The translations under genes and the position numbers were made by a program. Of a stretch of 64,000 bases of DNA, positions 27,052-34,813 are shown piece by piece (within the stretch, counting starts at the first letter, position 1; every line of letters starts with the position of its first letter). The notes below the pieces were generated by a model. That model was not told where the DNA came from. It ran no database searches and saw only the letters and a program-made list of their open reading frames with translations. Source of the DNA: Chryseobacterium kimseyorum (GTDB lineage: Bacteria > Bacteroidota > Bacteroidia > Flavobacteriales > Weeksellaceae); assembly GCF_025971945.1 (NCBI RefSeq), contig NZ_JAPDHW010000017.1, forward strand, positions 1-64,000, in the 5' to 3' direction.

Positions 27052-28428
27052 ATGGATTCATCTACACTGTTAAAAAACAAACACCTTCTCTGGCGCGCAG
27101 GCTTCGGACCGGATATTAACCGGATGGATGACTTGAAAAATATGGATTCAAAGCTTATCCTGAAAGAACTTTTTAACGAAGAAACTTTTACTCCCATCCA
27201 ATATCAGACTGCCGACATCGAGCCCATTGAATACACAGATCCAAAAGCTACAGCCGAACAGAAGAGGGAAATTCAAAAAGTCAGTCAGCAACAAAACACA
27301 GAATTGAATCTTAACTTTCTTAAACGAATGACGGAAAGCAAAGAACAGTTACGTGAGAAAATGGCGTTTTTCTGGCATGGCCACTTTGCTACCAGAATCA
27401 ACAATCCAAAATTTAACCAACAGCTTCTGAATGTGATTCGGGAAAAATCTTTAGGTAATTTTAAAGATTTGCTGTTTGAAGTCAGCCGTTCTCCCGCAAT
27501 GCTCAGTTTTCTGAATAACCAACAGAACAAAAAAGATCATCCCAACGAAAATTTTGCCCGCGAAGTGATGGAACTTTTTACAATGGGCCGTGGAAATTAT
27601 ACCGAAACAGATATTCGCGAAGCTGCAAGAGCTTTCACAGGCTGGGGGTATGACAAAGAAGGAATTTTCAATGAAAGAAAAAAACTTCATGACACAGATA
27701 CAAAAACTTTTCTCGGAAAAACCGGAAATTTCACAGGTGATGATGTTTTAAATATTATTCTGGAACAAAAGGCTACAGCAGAATTTATTACCACAAAAAT
27801 CTACACTTTTTTCGTCAATGAAAAACCGGATTTAAAAATCATTAAAAACCTCAGCGAAAACTTTTATCAGTCAGGCTACGACATTAAGAAACTGATGACT
27901 GAAATTTTTTCAAGCTCCTGGTTTTATGACACAAAAAATATCGGCAACAGAATAAAGTCGCCCACAGAACTCTTTGCCGGCATGATGAGAATGCTGCCAA
28001 TGGAAATTCAAAACCCTGAAAACATTACCGTTTACCAAAAACTTTTGGGACAGATGTTGCTCTTTCCACCCAATGTATCAGGCTGGCCCAACGGAAAATC
28101 CTGGATCGACAGCTCCACTTTAATGTTGCGTTTACAGATTCCACAAATCTGGTCAGGATTACGGCCAATGGAATATTCAGCAAGAGAAGACGATGATATG
28201 GACATGGGAATGAAATCCCGCGAAGCTTTAAACAAGAGCTTTAAAAGCCCAAACATTACCATAGACTGGACGAAAGTGGATAAAGCATTATCCCAGAAAA
28301 AAGCAGAAGATTACCTGATTGTCAATCCAGAATCTTTAGATATAAATACCGTCAGACAATTTTCAGATCAGAGTATCAAAATGAACGTCATCAATCTGAT
28401 GTCAACACCCGAATACCAATTGATGTAA
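27052..28428 (+). CDS. DUF1800 family protein
   Basis: A 458-residue protein. Signatures of DUF1800 are visible: LLWRAGFGPD near 10-19, KMAFFWHGHFAT (metal-like His pair), NFAREVMELFTMGRGNYTETDIREAARAFTGW near 169-200, and PPNVSGWPNGKSWIDSSTL near 338-356. The family is found almost always beside DUF1501, as here with 22 bp between. No signal peptide is seen. The pair probably acts together in the periplasm or at export, but its reaction is not known to me. Confidence 0.9.
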   Translation: MDSSTLLKNKHLLWRAGFGPDINRMDDLKNMDSKLILKELFNEETFTPIQYQTADIEPIEYTDPKATAEQKREIQKVSQQQNTELNLNFLKRMTESKEQLREKMAFFWHGHFATRINNPKFNQQLLNVIREKSLGNFKDLLFEVSRSPAMLSFLNNQQNKKDHPNENFAREVMELFTMGRGNYTETDIREAARAFTGWGYDKEGIFNERKKLHDTDTKTFLGKTGNFTGDDVLNIILEQKATAEFITTKIYTFFVNEKPDLKIIKNLSENFYQSGYDIKKLMTEIFSSSWFYDTKNIGNRIKSPTELFAGMMRMLPMEIQNPENITVYQKLLGQMLLFPPNVSGWPNGKSWIDSSTLMLRLQIPQIWSGLRPMEYSAREDDDMDMGMKSREALNKSFKSPNITIDWTKVDKALSQKKAEDYLIVNPESLDINTVRQFSDQSIKMNVINLMSTPEYQLM

Positions 28429-28450
28429 TAAAACTTTAAACAAAATCACT

Positions 28451-29641
28451 ATGATCATCAAAAGAAGAGAATTTTTAAAGATCAGTTCATTGGCAACGGC
28501 ATCATTATTCATCCCGAATTTTCTGCAGCCGATGACGTTAGATAATGCTTTAAACCCAAATCAGAAAATACTGATCGTCCTTCAGTTTACTGGTGGAAAT
28601 GACGGTTTAAACACCATCATCCCGACAAAAAACGATATTTATTTTAAAGAAAGAAACAACATTGCTATTAATGATTCATTACAGTTAAATGACGAAACAG
28701 GAATCAACCCTGCCCTATCCTATTTCAAAGAACTGTTTGACAGTGGTGAACTTTCGCTGATGAATAACGTGGGTTATCCAAATCCCGACAAATCCCATTT
28801 CCGAAGCATGGATATCTGGCATTCTGCAAGTAAAAGTGACGAGTTTCTGGAAACCGGCTGGCTCGGAAGATTTTTGGATGAAGAATGTTACAAATGCGAA
28901 CATCCCACGCAGGCACTTGAAGTTGACGATATGCTGAGTTTAGCTTTAAAAGGACAAAACAACAAAGCATTTGCGTTTAAAGATCCTAAAAAACTGTATC
29001 AGACAAGTCAGGAGAAATACTTTAAATCACTGTATGAAAGCGACCATCACCACGACGACGAAACTGTTTCATATCTGTATAAAACATTGGGTTCAACCAT
29101 CAATAATGCAGACTACATTTTTGAAAAAAGTAAATCAAAGAAAACCAGTCAGGAATATCCAAATTCTAAACTGGGAAAAGATTTCAAAACCGTAGCTTCC
29201 CTGATTAAATCTGATATCAACACACAGGTTTACTATCTTTCCATCGGAAGTTTTGATACCCACGTCAACCAGAACGAAAGACAGCAGAAACTGTTTGGTG
29301 AAATCAATGATGCTGTAAAATCTTTCGTGGCTGATATGAAAGATAATGGATTATTTAATGATATTCTCCTTATGACTTTTTCTGAATTCGGCCGTCGTGT
29401 CGCACAGAATGCCAGCAAAGGAACTGACCACGGAACCGCCAACCAAATGTTTTTCATCAGTGGCGGATTAAAAAAGAAAGGAATCCTCAACGCTCTGCCG
29501 GACTTGCAAAACCTGAAAGACGGTGATCTAATTTATACCGAAGATTTCAGAAAAGTCTACGCAACGATCCTTAAAAAATGGCTCAACGCCGACTCATCAA
29601 AAGTTTTAGGCTGGAAAAATGGAGTTTATGATTTCGTATAA
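28451..29641 (+). CDS. DUF1501 family protein with Tat-like signal
   Basis: A 396-residue protein with an N-terminal Tat-type signal: KRREFLKISSLATASLFIP at 4-22, with the twin Arg and a hydrophobic stretch. The sulfatase-like core shows FTGGNDGLNTIIPT, GYPNPDKSHFRSMDIWHSA, SIGSFDTHVNQ and MTFSEFGRRVAQNASKGTDHGTANQMFFISG, the DUF1501 signature. Partner of the upstream DUF1800 gene; folded export by Tat would suit a metalloenzyme. Confidence 0.92.
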   Translation: MIIKRREFLKISSLATASLFIPNFLQPMTLDNALNPNQKILIVLQFTGGNDGLNTIIPTKNDIYFKERNNIAINDSLQLNDETGINPALSYFKELFDSGELSLMNNVGYPNPDKSHFRSMDIWHSASKSDEFLETGWLGRFLDEECYKCEHPTQALEVDDMLSLALKGQNNKAFAFKDPKKLYQTSQEKYFKSLYESDHHHDDETVSYLYKTLGSTINNADYIFEKSKSKKTSQEYPNSKLGKDFKTVASLIKSDINTQVYYLSIGSFDTHVNQNERQQKLFGEINDAVKSFVADMKDNGLFNDILLMTFSEFGRRVAQNASKGTDHGTANQMFFISGGLKKKGILNALPDLQNLKDGDLIYTEDFRKVYATILKKWLNADSSKVLGWKNGVYDFV

Positions 29642-29669
29642 AAAAGCCTCACAAATAATTTGCGAGGCT
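29640..29669 (-). terminator. Terminator of the small - strand gene at 29691
   Basis: GCCTC, CAAA and TTTG, GAGGC arms with an A-C mismatch and a 3-base loop. The T run lies on the - strand side, but the hairpin follows the DUF1501 stop directly and may serve both. Confidence 0.7.
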
Positions 29670-29690
29670 AAGGTTATAATTGGTTAATTA

Positions 29691-29822
29691 TTAGTGAGGT
29701 GAAGGAATTTGTTTATTCACATCCTTTACTTCTTGTTTCTTGTCTGTAAATTTTTTAATAACATATTCAATGACGATAGGAACTACCATTGCAAGTACCG
29801 CTTTCAATATTCTTGATTTCAT
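29691..29822 (-). CDS. Small hydrophobic protein, 43 residues
   Basis: A 43-codon frame with an ATG, one hydrophobic segment (ILKAVLAMVVPIVIEYVI) and a charged tail (KKFTDKKQEVKDVNK) ending in PSPH. It has its own terminator, sits in a gap otherwise empty, and has a membrane-peptide layout. I do not recognise a family. Convergent with DUF1501 and downstream of the WYL regulator gene by reading direction, 58 bp away. Confidence 0.5.
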   Translation of the reverse strand: MKSRILKAVLAMVVPIVIEYVIKKFTDKKQEVKDVNKQIPSPH

Positions 29823-29880
29823 AATAATTTTATTTCAAAAACAATTACAAGTTTCAAGCCAATTTTACTGTGACAGATAA

Positions 29881-30903
29881 TTATGATTCTTTCATCTCTG
29901 AATTTAGATCCTGATAATTGGAGTAAGCAATTCTAATACTTTTAGCAATCCGCTGTTTCAGTTTTCGGGGTGCAAGCACAGTCAGAAACTCACCCATTCC
30001 TAGAATCATTCTTTCAAGTTCAAAATTCAGCTGCACACAGATTTTAAAAGTTGTTCCGTTTTCGTCTTCACTCACAATCTCCTGAGAATGATGGAAAGGC
30101 TTGGTTTTCACGTAGGGCGCATGCTGTGCACTTACCATGAAGATAACATTCTGTGGCCGTTGTGTTTCAGAAACCGTTGCGCCGATCACTTCTCCAAAAT
30201 AACGGTCTGCATCAAAATCTTTGTCGATATACTCTGTAGTGTCATCGATTTCAATTTCTTCCATCCGGTCTAAAGCCAGATTATAAATCGCTTTTTTGTG
30301 CCAGCAAATCAAAAACCATCGGTTATTATATTCCTTCAGCAATTGTGGGTGTACAACGATAATATTCGATTCTCCTGCCTTAAAACTTTTGTAGCAAATT
30401 TTTAGAACCTTCTTATTTAAAATGCTTTCATACAGAATATCGATATGCTCCAAACCTTTCAGCTGCTCATTTTTATCTAAATGAATAATCGATTTCTGAC
30501 TGGTCGAATGAATAGAATCTTCCAGTTTCTGAATCACGCCATTCATCTCCTTAAACATCGAAAAATCTTTAAACTGCTTTAAAATCTGCACCGCATTATT
30601 CATCGCCTTGAGATCATTTTCATTCACAGAAATCTGATGGATACTGTAATCCTGATCGCTGTAACGGTAATATTTCCTTTCATAAACTTCAATCGGCGCT
30701 TCATACCCAAACTTTTCACTCCGCATATTCTGCAGATCGAGCTGCACCGTCCGTTTACTCACAAAAGATTCTTTCCCTTCAAACTCAAACAAAGCCTCAG
30801 AACATTCGTCCATGAGATCTTCCAGCGTATACTTTTTATACTTATTCTTTAGACATTTATCTAAAGTTTTGTAACGGATAAGAGCGTTTTTATTGGATGA
30901 CAT
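29881..30903 (-). CDS. WYL-domain transcriptional regulator
   Basis: A 340-residue regulator. The N-terminus (1-85) is a winged-helix DNA-binding part (TLEDLMDECSEALFEFEGK, SKRTVQLDLQNMRS). The WYL domain follows at about 150-240, with VVHPQLLKEYNNRWFLICWHKK, and a WCX-like C-terminus. WYL proteins sense nucleic-acid fragments or small ligands. In this neighbourhood the RNA ligase rtcB lies 1.7 kb away, so a link to RNA repair is possible but unproven. Tandem hexamers stand directly before its start codon. Confidence 0.88.
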   Translation of the reverse strand: MSSNKNALIRYKTLDKCLKNKYKKYTLEDLMDECSEALFEFEGKESFVSKRTVQLDLQNMRSEKFGYEAPIEVYERKYYRYSDQDYSIHQISVNENDLKAMNNAVQILKQFKDFSMFKEMNGVIQKLEDSIHSTSQKSIIHLDKNEQLKGLEHIDILYESILNKKVLKICYKSFKAGESNIIVVHPQLLKEYNNRWFLICWHKKAIYNLALDRMEEIEIDDTTEYIDKDFDADRYFGEVIGATVSETQRPQNVIFMVSAQHAPYVKTKPFHHSQEIVSEDENGTTFKICVQLNFELERMILGMGEFLTVLAPRKLKQRIAKSIRIAYSNYQDLNSEMKES

Positions 30904-30909
30904 GATGTG

Positions 30910-31010
30910 AGGTTAAGATTAAGGTTAAGGCTGAGGTTGAGGCTGAAAATAGATTTGAATTAAGGCTGAAGTTAAAATTATAATTGAGTTTAAAATTTAG
31001 ATTAAAATAA
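30910..31010. repeat. Tandem hexamer tract before the WYL gene start
   Basis: Six hexamers in register at 30910-30945 on the + strand: AGGTTA, AGATTA, AGGTTA, AGGCTG, AGGTTG, AGGCTG. Decayed units continue to about 31010 (AAGGCTG, AAGTTA, AAATTA, AGATTA). On the - strand this is a pyrimidine-rich leader ending six bases before the ATG at 30903. Confidence 0.7.
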
Positions 31011-31165
31011 AGGCGCGTGACAATTCCCCTCCACTGGAAATCGAGGAACGAGATTCGCCGAATCATTTTAAAAATAAATAATATTGAGGCACTGGTGGCG
31101 AAAAATCTCCGATTTTTTGACGGGGTGGTTTCACTCGAATCATTCCACAAAATTATTCCCACACC
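31011..31165. repeat. Degenerate copy of a dispersed intergenic element
   Basis: A stretch richer in GC than its surroundings, with CCCCTCCACTGG, CGAGATTCGCCGAATC and GACGGGGTGGTTTC. It has no open frame and resembles, from memory, intergenic repeat elements scattered in Chryseobacterium genomes. No terminal repeats could be fixed. Confidence 0.35.
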
Positions 31166-31170
31166 ATTCA

Positions 31171-31503
31171 CTATTCCCACTCTTCCCCCGTAATCGTCTT
31201 AAAAAAAACATCCGTAGAATACGTTTCACCTTCATACATAAAGCTTTTCAAAAATGGATGTATTTCTACTGCATAATATGTCGAGCCATCCGGATAAATT
31301 CTGAACCTGATCTTCAAAACTTCTCCGTCAATCTCTTCAATATCATCAAGATTAAAAATCGTAATCACAGGAATAATTTCCTCACCTGTAAATGCGTTTT
31401 CCAGTCCGAAACCGTTAATCCATAAAGACATTCTGAATTCATTTAAATCTGTAATAAGTTTAAAGTTCCCATTACAAACCGTTTTTTCCTTTCTGTATTG
31501 CAT
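31171..31503 (-). CDS. Hypothetical protein, 110 residues
   Basis: A soluble, acidic protein with beta-rich pattern (NGNFKLITDLNEFRMSLWI, IPVITIFNLDDIEEIDGEVLKIRFRIYP, YYAVEIHPFLKSFMYEG). The frame is open to 31539, but ATG 31503 (MQYRKEKTV) is preferred since the longer start runs close to the next gene without family support. I do not recognise it. It follows the HopJ-type gene by 45 bp on the same strand and is probably co-transcribed. Confidence 0.6.
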   Translation of the reverse strand: MQYRKEKTVCNGNFKLITDLNEFRMSLWINGFGLENAFTGEEIIPVITIFNLDDIEEIDGEVLKIRFRIYPDGSTYYAVEIHPFLKSFMYEGETYSTDVFFKTITGEEWE

Positions 31504-31548
31504 GATTGATTTTTTAGTTGACTCTGTGGACAGATGCAAAATTTAAAT

Positions 31549-31881
31549 CTACTTTCTCTCCAACGCCTTCCCTTCAAAAGAAATCCCATCCCAGCCGTAC
31601 TCAATAAAGTTCCTGATGTTCTGATGATCCGTTCTTTCAGGATTTTCTAAAACATCTTCCCTGTAAAAAGCACCGAAAAGCGAAAGCGTATCTTCTTTCG
31701 GCAAATCATTCAGCTTTGCAAAACTGAACACTTTACACGAACCATTATTCTGCCCCGCCTCATTCACCGTATTTCCATTCGTAAATTTTGTAGGAGTAAA
31801 ATCATAATGCTCATCAATAAACGCAATCACATCATTAAACTGAATCTTCTCCGCCGATTTTTCTAATTGTTCGAATAACAT
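31549..31881 (-). CDS. HopJ type III effector-like protein
   Basis: A 110-residue protein with the signature FNDVIAFIDEHYDFTPTKFTNG, AGQNNGSCKVFSFAKLN and LFGAFYREDVLENP of the HopJ family. Despite the name, the family is spread widely in free-living Bacteroidota with no type III system, so a housekeeping or metabolic role is more likely than an effector role. Confidence 0.8.
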   Translation of the reverse strand: MLFEQLEKSAEKIQFNDVIAFIDEHYDFTPTKFTNGNTVNEAGQNNGSCKVFSFAKLNDLPKEDTLSLFGAFYREDVLENPERTDHQNIRNFIEYGWDGISFEGKALERK

Positions 31882-32600
31882 ATTTTTTATTTTTTAATAT
31901 TATAATTAGTGAAACTTACAAATTTATTTTTAACACATTAGAATCCTGAAGTTAAATACTTTGAAAATATTTTAGATCACATCAGAAAAAAAATCAAAGA
32001 TTTTTTTTAAACTTACATGGTGTTATATCCGTATAGTAGAAAATTAATAATCTCACCCAAAAATTTAATCAAAATCATTTGCCCCTACCCTAAAGGGAGT
32101 GATTTTGATTAAATTTTAAACAATTTTTCCTCCCATATCATCCTGAGCCTGTCGAAGAAAGGGCAAATTCTTTTAATTTTTTTTTTACTAAACTTCTTGA
32201 TATTCTTCAAAGAACAAATAATTATCAATCTTTTTTGCTCTTATCAACATATCTCATTACACCTTACAAAGCACATCGCAAAACCTTTATGATTTTTGTG
32301 GTAAAAATTATCCGCAAAAATCTTTCTAATAAATTATGAACCTTCATTTTGCCACCTTCTGAAAATCTTATTACCCAGCTAAATCTTTTGTCTCTTTTGC
32401 GGTTTAAAAAAAAATCTTCGATTTTTTAAAAACTTATGTGCTCTAAAAATATCCTCAATCATTTAAACTAAAAACTCATGTGACTGATGTGTTAAAAACT
32501 TTCGTGGTAAAAACATTCCAAAAATAATCAAAATAAATTTCACCTACGCAAAAACATTGCGCAATTACCCAATTACTTTGCACTATCAAATAACAAACAC
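31882..32600. other. 719-bp gap with repeat fragments and no gene
   Basis: Between divergent hopJ-like and rtcB. No frame of merit was seen. The gap holds fragments that repeat inside it: AAATCAAAGATTTTTT near 31990 against AAATCTTCGATTTTTT near 32410, each followed by AAACTTA-type sequence; and TTTTTGTGGTAAAAAT near 32295 against CTTTCGTGGTAAAAAC near 32500. The motif CATCCTGAGCCTGTCGAAG near 32140 is, from memory, a dispersed intergenic sequence in many Bacteroidota. An imperfect -7 element (TTACTTTG, 32573-32580) lies before rtcB. Confidence 0.5.
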
Positions 32601-33995
32601 ATGAACACATTCAACACCATCAACGGAAATCACTTAATCGAATTAGGTTTCAGACCATCGAAATGGTTCAACGAAGCTATCCAACATATTAATGAAAACC
32701 ATCTCGGTGAAGAAGAGATGAAAATATATCTTGAACAGTTCAGAGCTCCGGATCCGATTCCTCTGCATGCAGAGCCGAAAGATTTTATCATCAACATCCG
32801 TCCTGAACATGAGAATGAAACCGACAATGTAGAAAAAGTCATCAACACGATGAAAGTGCTTATGAAAACGCCCACCCTAATCAGCGGAGCCATTATGCCC
32901 GATGCCTGCCCGACTGGTCCTGAAGGACATATTCCCGTTGGCGGAGTGGTCGTAGCGAAAAATGCAATTCATCCCGGATTTCACTCTGCAGATATCTGCT
33001 GTTCGGTGATGCTGACCGACTTTGGAAAGGCTGATCCCAAAGAAGTTTTAGATGCTGCCCATTCAATTACCCATTTCGGATACGGCGGAAGACCGAGAGG
33101 CGAACAGATGCCCATGTCTCAGGAACTGATGGATGCTTTCAGAGAAAATTTCTTCTTAAATGACGAAAGACTCATCAGCATTGCCCGTTCGCACATGGGA
33201 ACTCAGGGAGACGGAAACCATTTCCTTTTTGTAGGAACCTCCAAAAACACCGGAAACACAATGATGGTCACCCATCACGGTTCAAGAGCTCCGGGCGCCG
33301 CGCTGTACGATAAAGGAATGAAAGTGGCCAACCGTTTCAGAATGGAAATCTCCCCTGAAACCCTGAAGGAAAACGCATGGATTCCCTACGAAACTGAGGA
33401 AGGACAATCCTACTGGGAAGCATTGCAGCTGATCAGAGCATGGACAAAGGAAAACCACGAAGCCATTCATAATGCCATATTGGAGAAACTGAATACCGAA
33501 AAACAAAACAGATACTGGAACGAACACAACTTCGTGTTCAAAGACGGAGATTTATTTTACCACGCAAAAGGAGCGACGCCTCTGGACGATAAATTTATGC
33601 CCGACATCACAGGACCAAGACTGATCCCGCTGAATATGGCAGAGCCTGTTTTGATCGTTCAGGGCAAAACCAATGAGAGAAACTTAGGTTTTGCACCCCA
33701 CGGCGCCAGAAGAAATTTCAGCAGAACGCAGCATAAAAAATCACTGGCTCACAAAACCATTGAAGAAGTTTTCGCTGAAGAAACCGCAGGTTTAGACATC
33801 CGTTTCTTCACCAACGACATCGACATCTCCGAATTACCAACCGCCTACAAAAGCGCCAAAAACGTCAGAGCCCAAATTGAAGAATACGGTTTGTGTGAAG
33901 TGCAGGATGAAGTGATGCCTTACGGATGTATTATGGCAGGTGATGTGCAGAAGAATGCGCCGTGGAAGAGGAAGAAGAAGTTTAGAAAAGCTTAG
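32601..33995 (+). CDS. rtcB: RNA-splicing ligase RtcB
   Basis: GTP-dependent 3'-5' RNA ligase acting on 2',3'-cyclic phosphate ends (tRNA splicing or RNA repair). The 464-residue protein shows metal and nucleotide motifs: GGVVVAKNAIHPGFHSADICCSVM near 113-136 (Cys ligand), MGTQGDGNHFLFVG near 195-208, THHGSRAPGA, and the late APHGARRNFSRTQ near 373-385 with the guanylylated His region. Intact length. Its 3' end (from 33830) occurs a second time at 34589-34745, and the expected terminator is found only after the second copy. Confidence 0.96.
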   Translation: MNTFNTINGNHLIELGFRPSKWFNEAIQHINENHLGEEEMKIYLEQFRAPDPIPLHAEPKDFIINIRPEHENETDNVEKVINTMKVLMKTPTLISGAIMPDACPTGPEGHIPVGGVVVAKNAIHPGFHSADICCSVMLTDFGKADPKEVLDAAHSITHFGYGGRPRGEQMPMSQELMDAFRENFFLNDERLISIARSHMGTQGDGNHFLFVGTSKNTGNTMMVTHHGSRAPGAALYDKGMKVANRFRMEISPETLKENAWIPYETEEGQSYWEALQLIRAWTKENHEAIHNAILEKLNTEKQNRYWNEHNFVFKDGDLFYHAKGATPLDDKFMPDITGPRLIPLNMAEPVLIVQGKTNERNLGFAPHGARRNFSRTQHKKSLAHKTIEEVFAEETAGLDIRFFTNDIDISELPTAYKSAKNVRAQIEEYGLCEVQDEVMPYGCIMAGDVQKNAPWKRKKKFRKA

Positions 33996-34209
33996 GTTTT
34001 TGCTCAATATCTTATTTTAAAAATCTTCACAAAGTTTGTCATTCCGTTGGAATCTAAGCAAATATTTAATTTTTTGTGCAGAAATTCCTACGGAAAGATA
34101 ATTATAAAATTTAAATTAAAACACAGCAAAGAGAAAAACTTACCATTGATATTTTAATTCGTGTTCAAAATAAATTTCTAAATTTACTTTCAAACAAAAA
34201 AACACGGAT
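33996..34209. other. Spacer with an inverted repeat, inside the rtcB duplication
   Basis: No gene was seen. TTCCGTTGGAAT at 34042-34053 and ATTCCTACGGAA at 34084-34095 form an 11-of-12 inverted repeat around 30 bases. It resembles, from memory, a dispersed intergenic motif of Chryseobacterium. Confidence 0.45.
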
Positions 34210-34587
34210 ATGAATTTTGAAGATAAGTTTACCAAAGATTTCGAAGAAAAATTCCATAAAAACCTTCAGACCATAAGAGGGATTTCTCCTGAATCTTTTG
34301 AAATGATCAAACAAAACCTGCAGATTGTTTTTAAATTTTTAGAAGATTTTAAAAACAAGCCAGATAAAACACCTGAAGATTTTGAACAGCTGGCTGCTAT
34401 AACTTCCAGACTAAAACCTCTCCTTGAGAATTTTGTAGATACGGAGCTTATTTTAGGAGAAAGTTTAAACAGACAATCCATCGCTTATTATGAGCATATA
34501 AAAAAACTGGCGAAAGAAGGAGATAAAGAAGCTGAGAAAATTTATCTTGATCTGAAAACTTATTGTGAAAAATTTGATTCTAATTAA
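34210..34587 (+). CDS. Hypothetical helical protein between the two rtcB 3' ends
   Basis: A 125-residue, charged, mostly helical protein (NFEDKFTKDFEEKFHKNLQ; SRLKPLLENFVDTELILGES; YYEHIKKLAKEGDKEAEK). No signal peptide or membrane segment. I recognise no family. Its stop codon lies one base before the second copy of the rtcB 3' end begins, so the gene lies wholly in the segment framed by the two copies. Confidence 0.55.
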   Translation: MNFEDKFTKDFEEKFHKNLQTIRGISPESFEMIKQNLQIVFKFLEDFKNKPDKTPEDFEQLAAITSRLKPLLENFVDTELILGESLNRQSIAYYEHIKKLAKEGDKEAEKIYLDLKTYCEKFDSN

Positions 34588-34588
34588 T

Positions 34589-34745
34589 CGAATTACCAAC
34601 CGCCTACAAAAGCGCCAAAAACGTCAGAGCCCAAATTGAAGAATACAGCTTGTGCAAAGTGCCAGATGAAGTTTTGCCTTACGGATGTATTATGGCAGGT
34701 GATGTGCAGAAGAATGCGCCGTGGAAGAAGAAGTTTGTGAAATAA
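34589..34745 (+). pseudogene. Orphan second copy of the rtcB 3' end
   Basis: The segment encodes the last 51 codons of an RtcB C-terminus, ending APWKKKFVK then TAA, without any start. Against 33830-33995 the first 58 bases are identical, the next 32 differ at 8 positions, then 51 bases are identical, and the tail lacks 6 bases. It is in the rtcB reading sense and carries a strong terminator after it. It is a gene fragment left by recombination or integration, not an independent gene. Confidence 0.85.
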
Positions 34746-34749
34746 TTAG

Positions 34750-34779
34750 AAGATTACGGGGTGCCGTAATCTTTTTTAT
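34750..34779 (+). terminator. Terminator following the rtcB remnant
   Basis: AAGATTACGG / CCGTAATCTT, a perfect 10-bp stem with a GGTG loop and a T run. Probably the original terminator of rtcB. The full-length rtcB at 33995 has none nearby. Confidence 0.85.
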
Positions 34780-34789
34780 TTAGAAATCA

Positions 34790-34797
34790 TATATTTG
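34790..34797 (+). promoter_or_regulatory. -7 element before the ATPase-HNH-TIR cluster
   Basis: TATATTTG matches TAnnTTTG exactly and stands 16 bases before the ATG at 34814. No clear -33 TTG at 17-23 bp. Just downstream of a terminator, it fits an independent promoter for the island. Confidence 0.5.
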
Positions 34798-34813
34798 GGA
34801 AAAACAAAAAATC

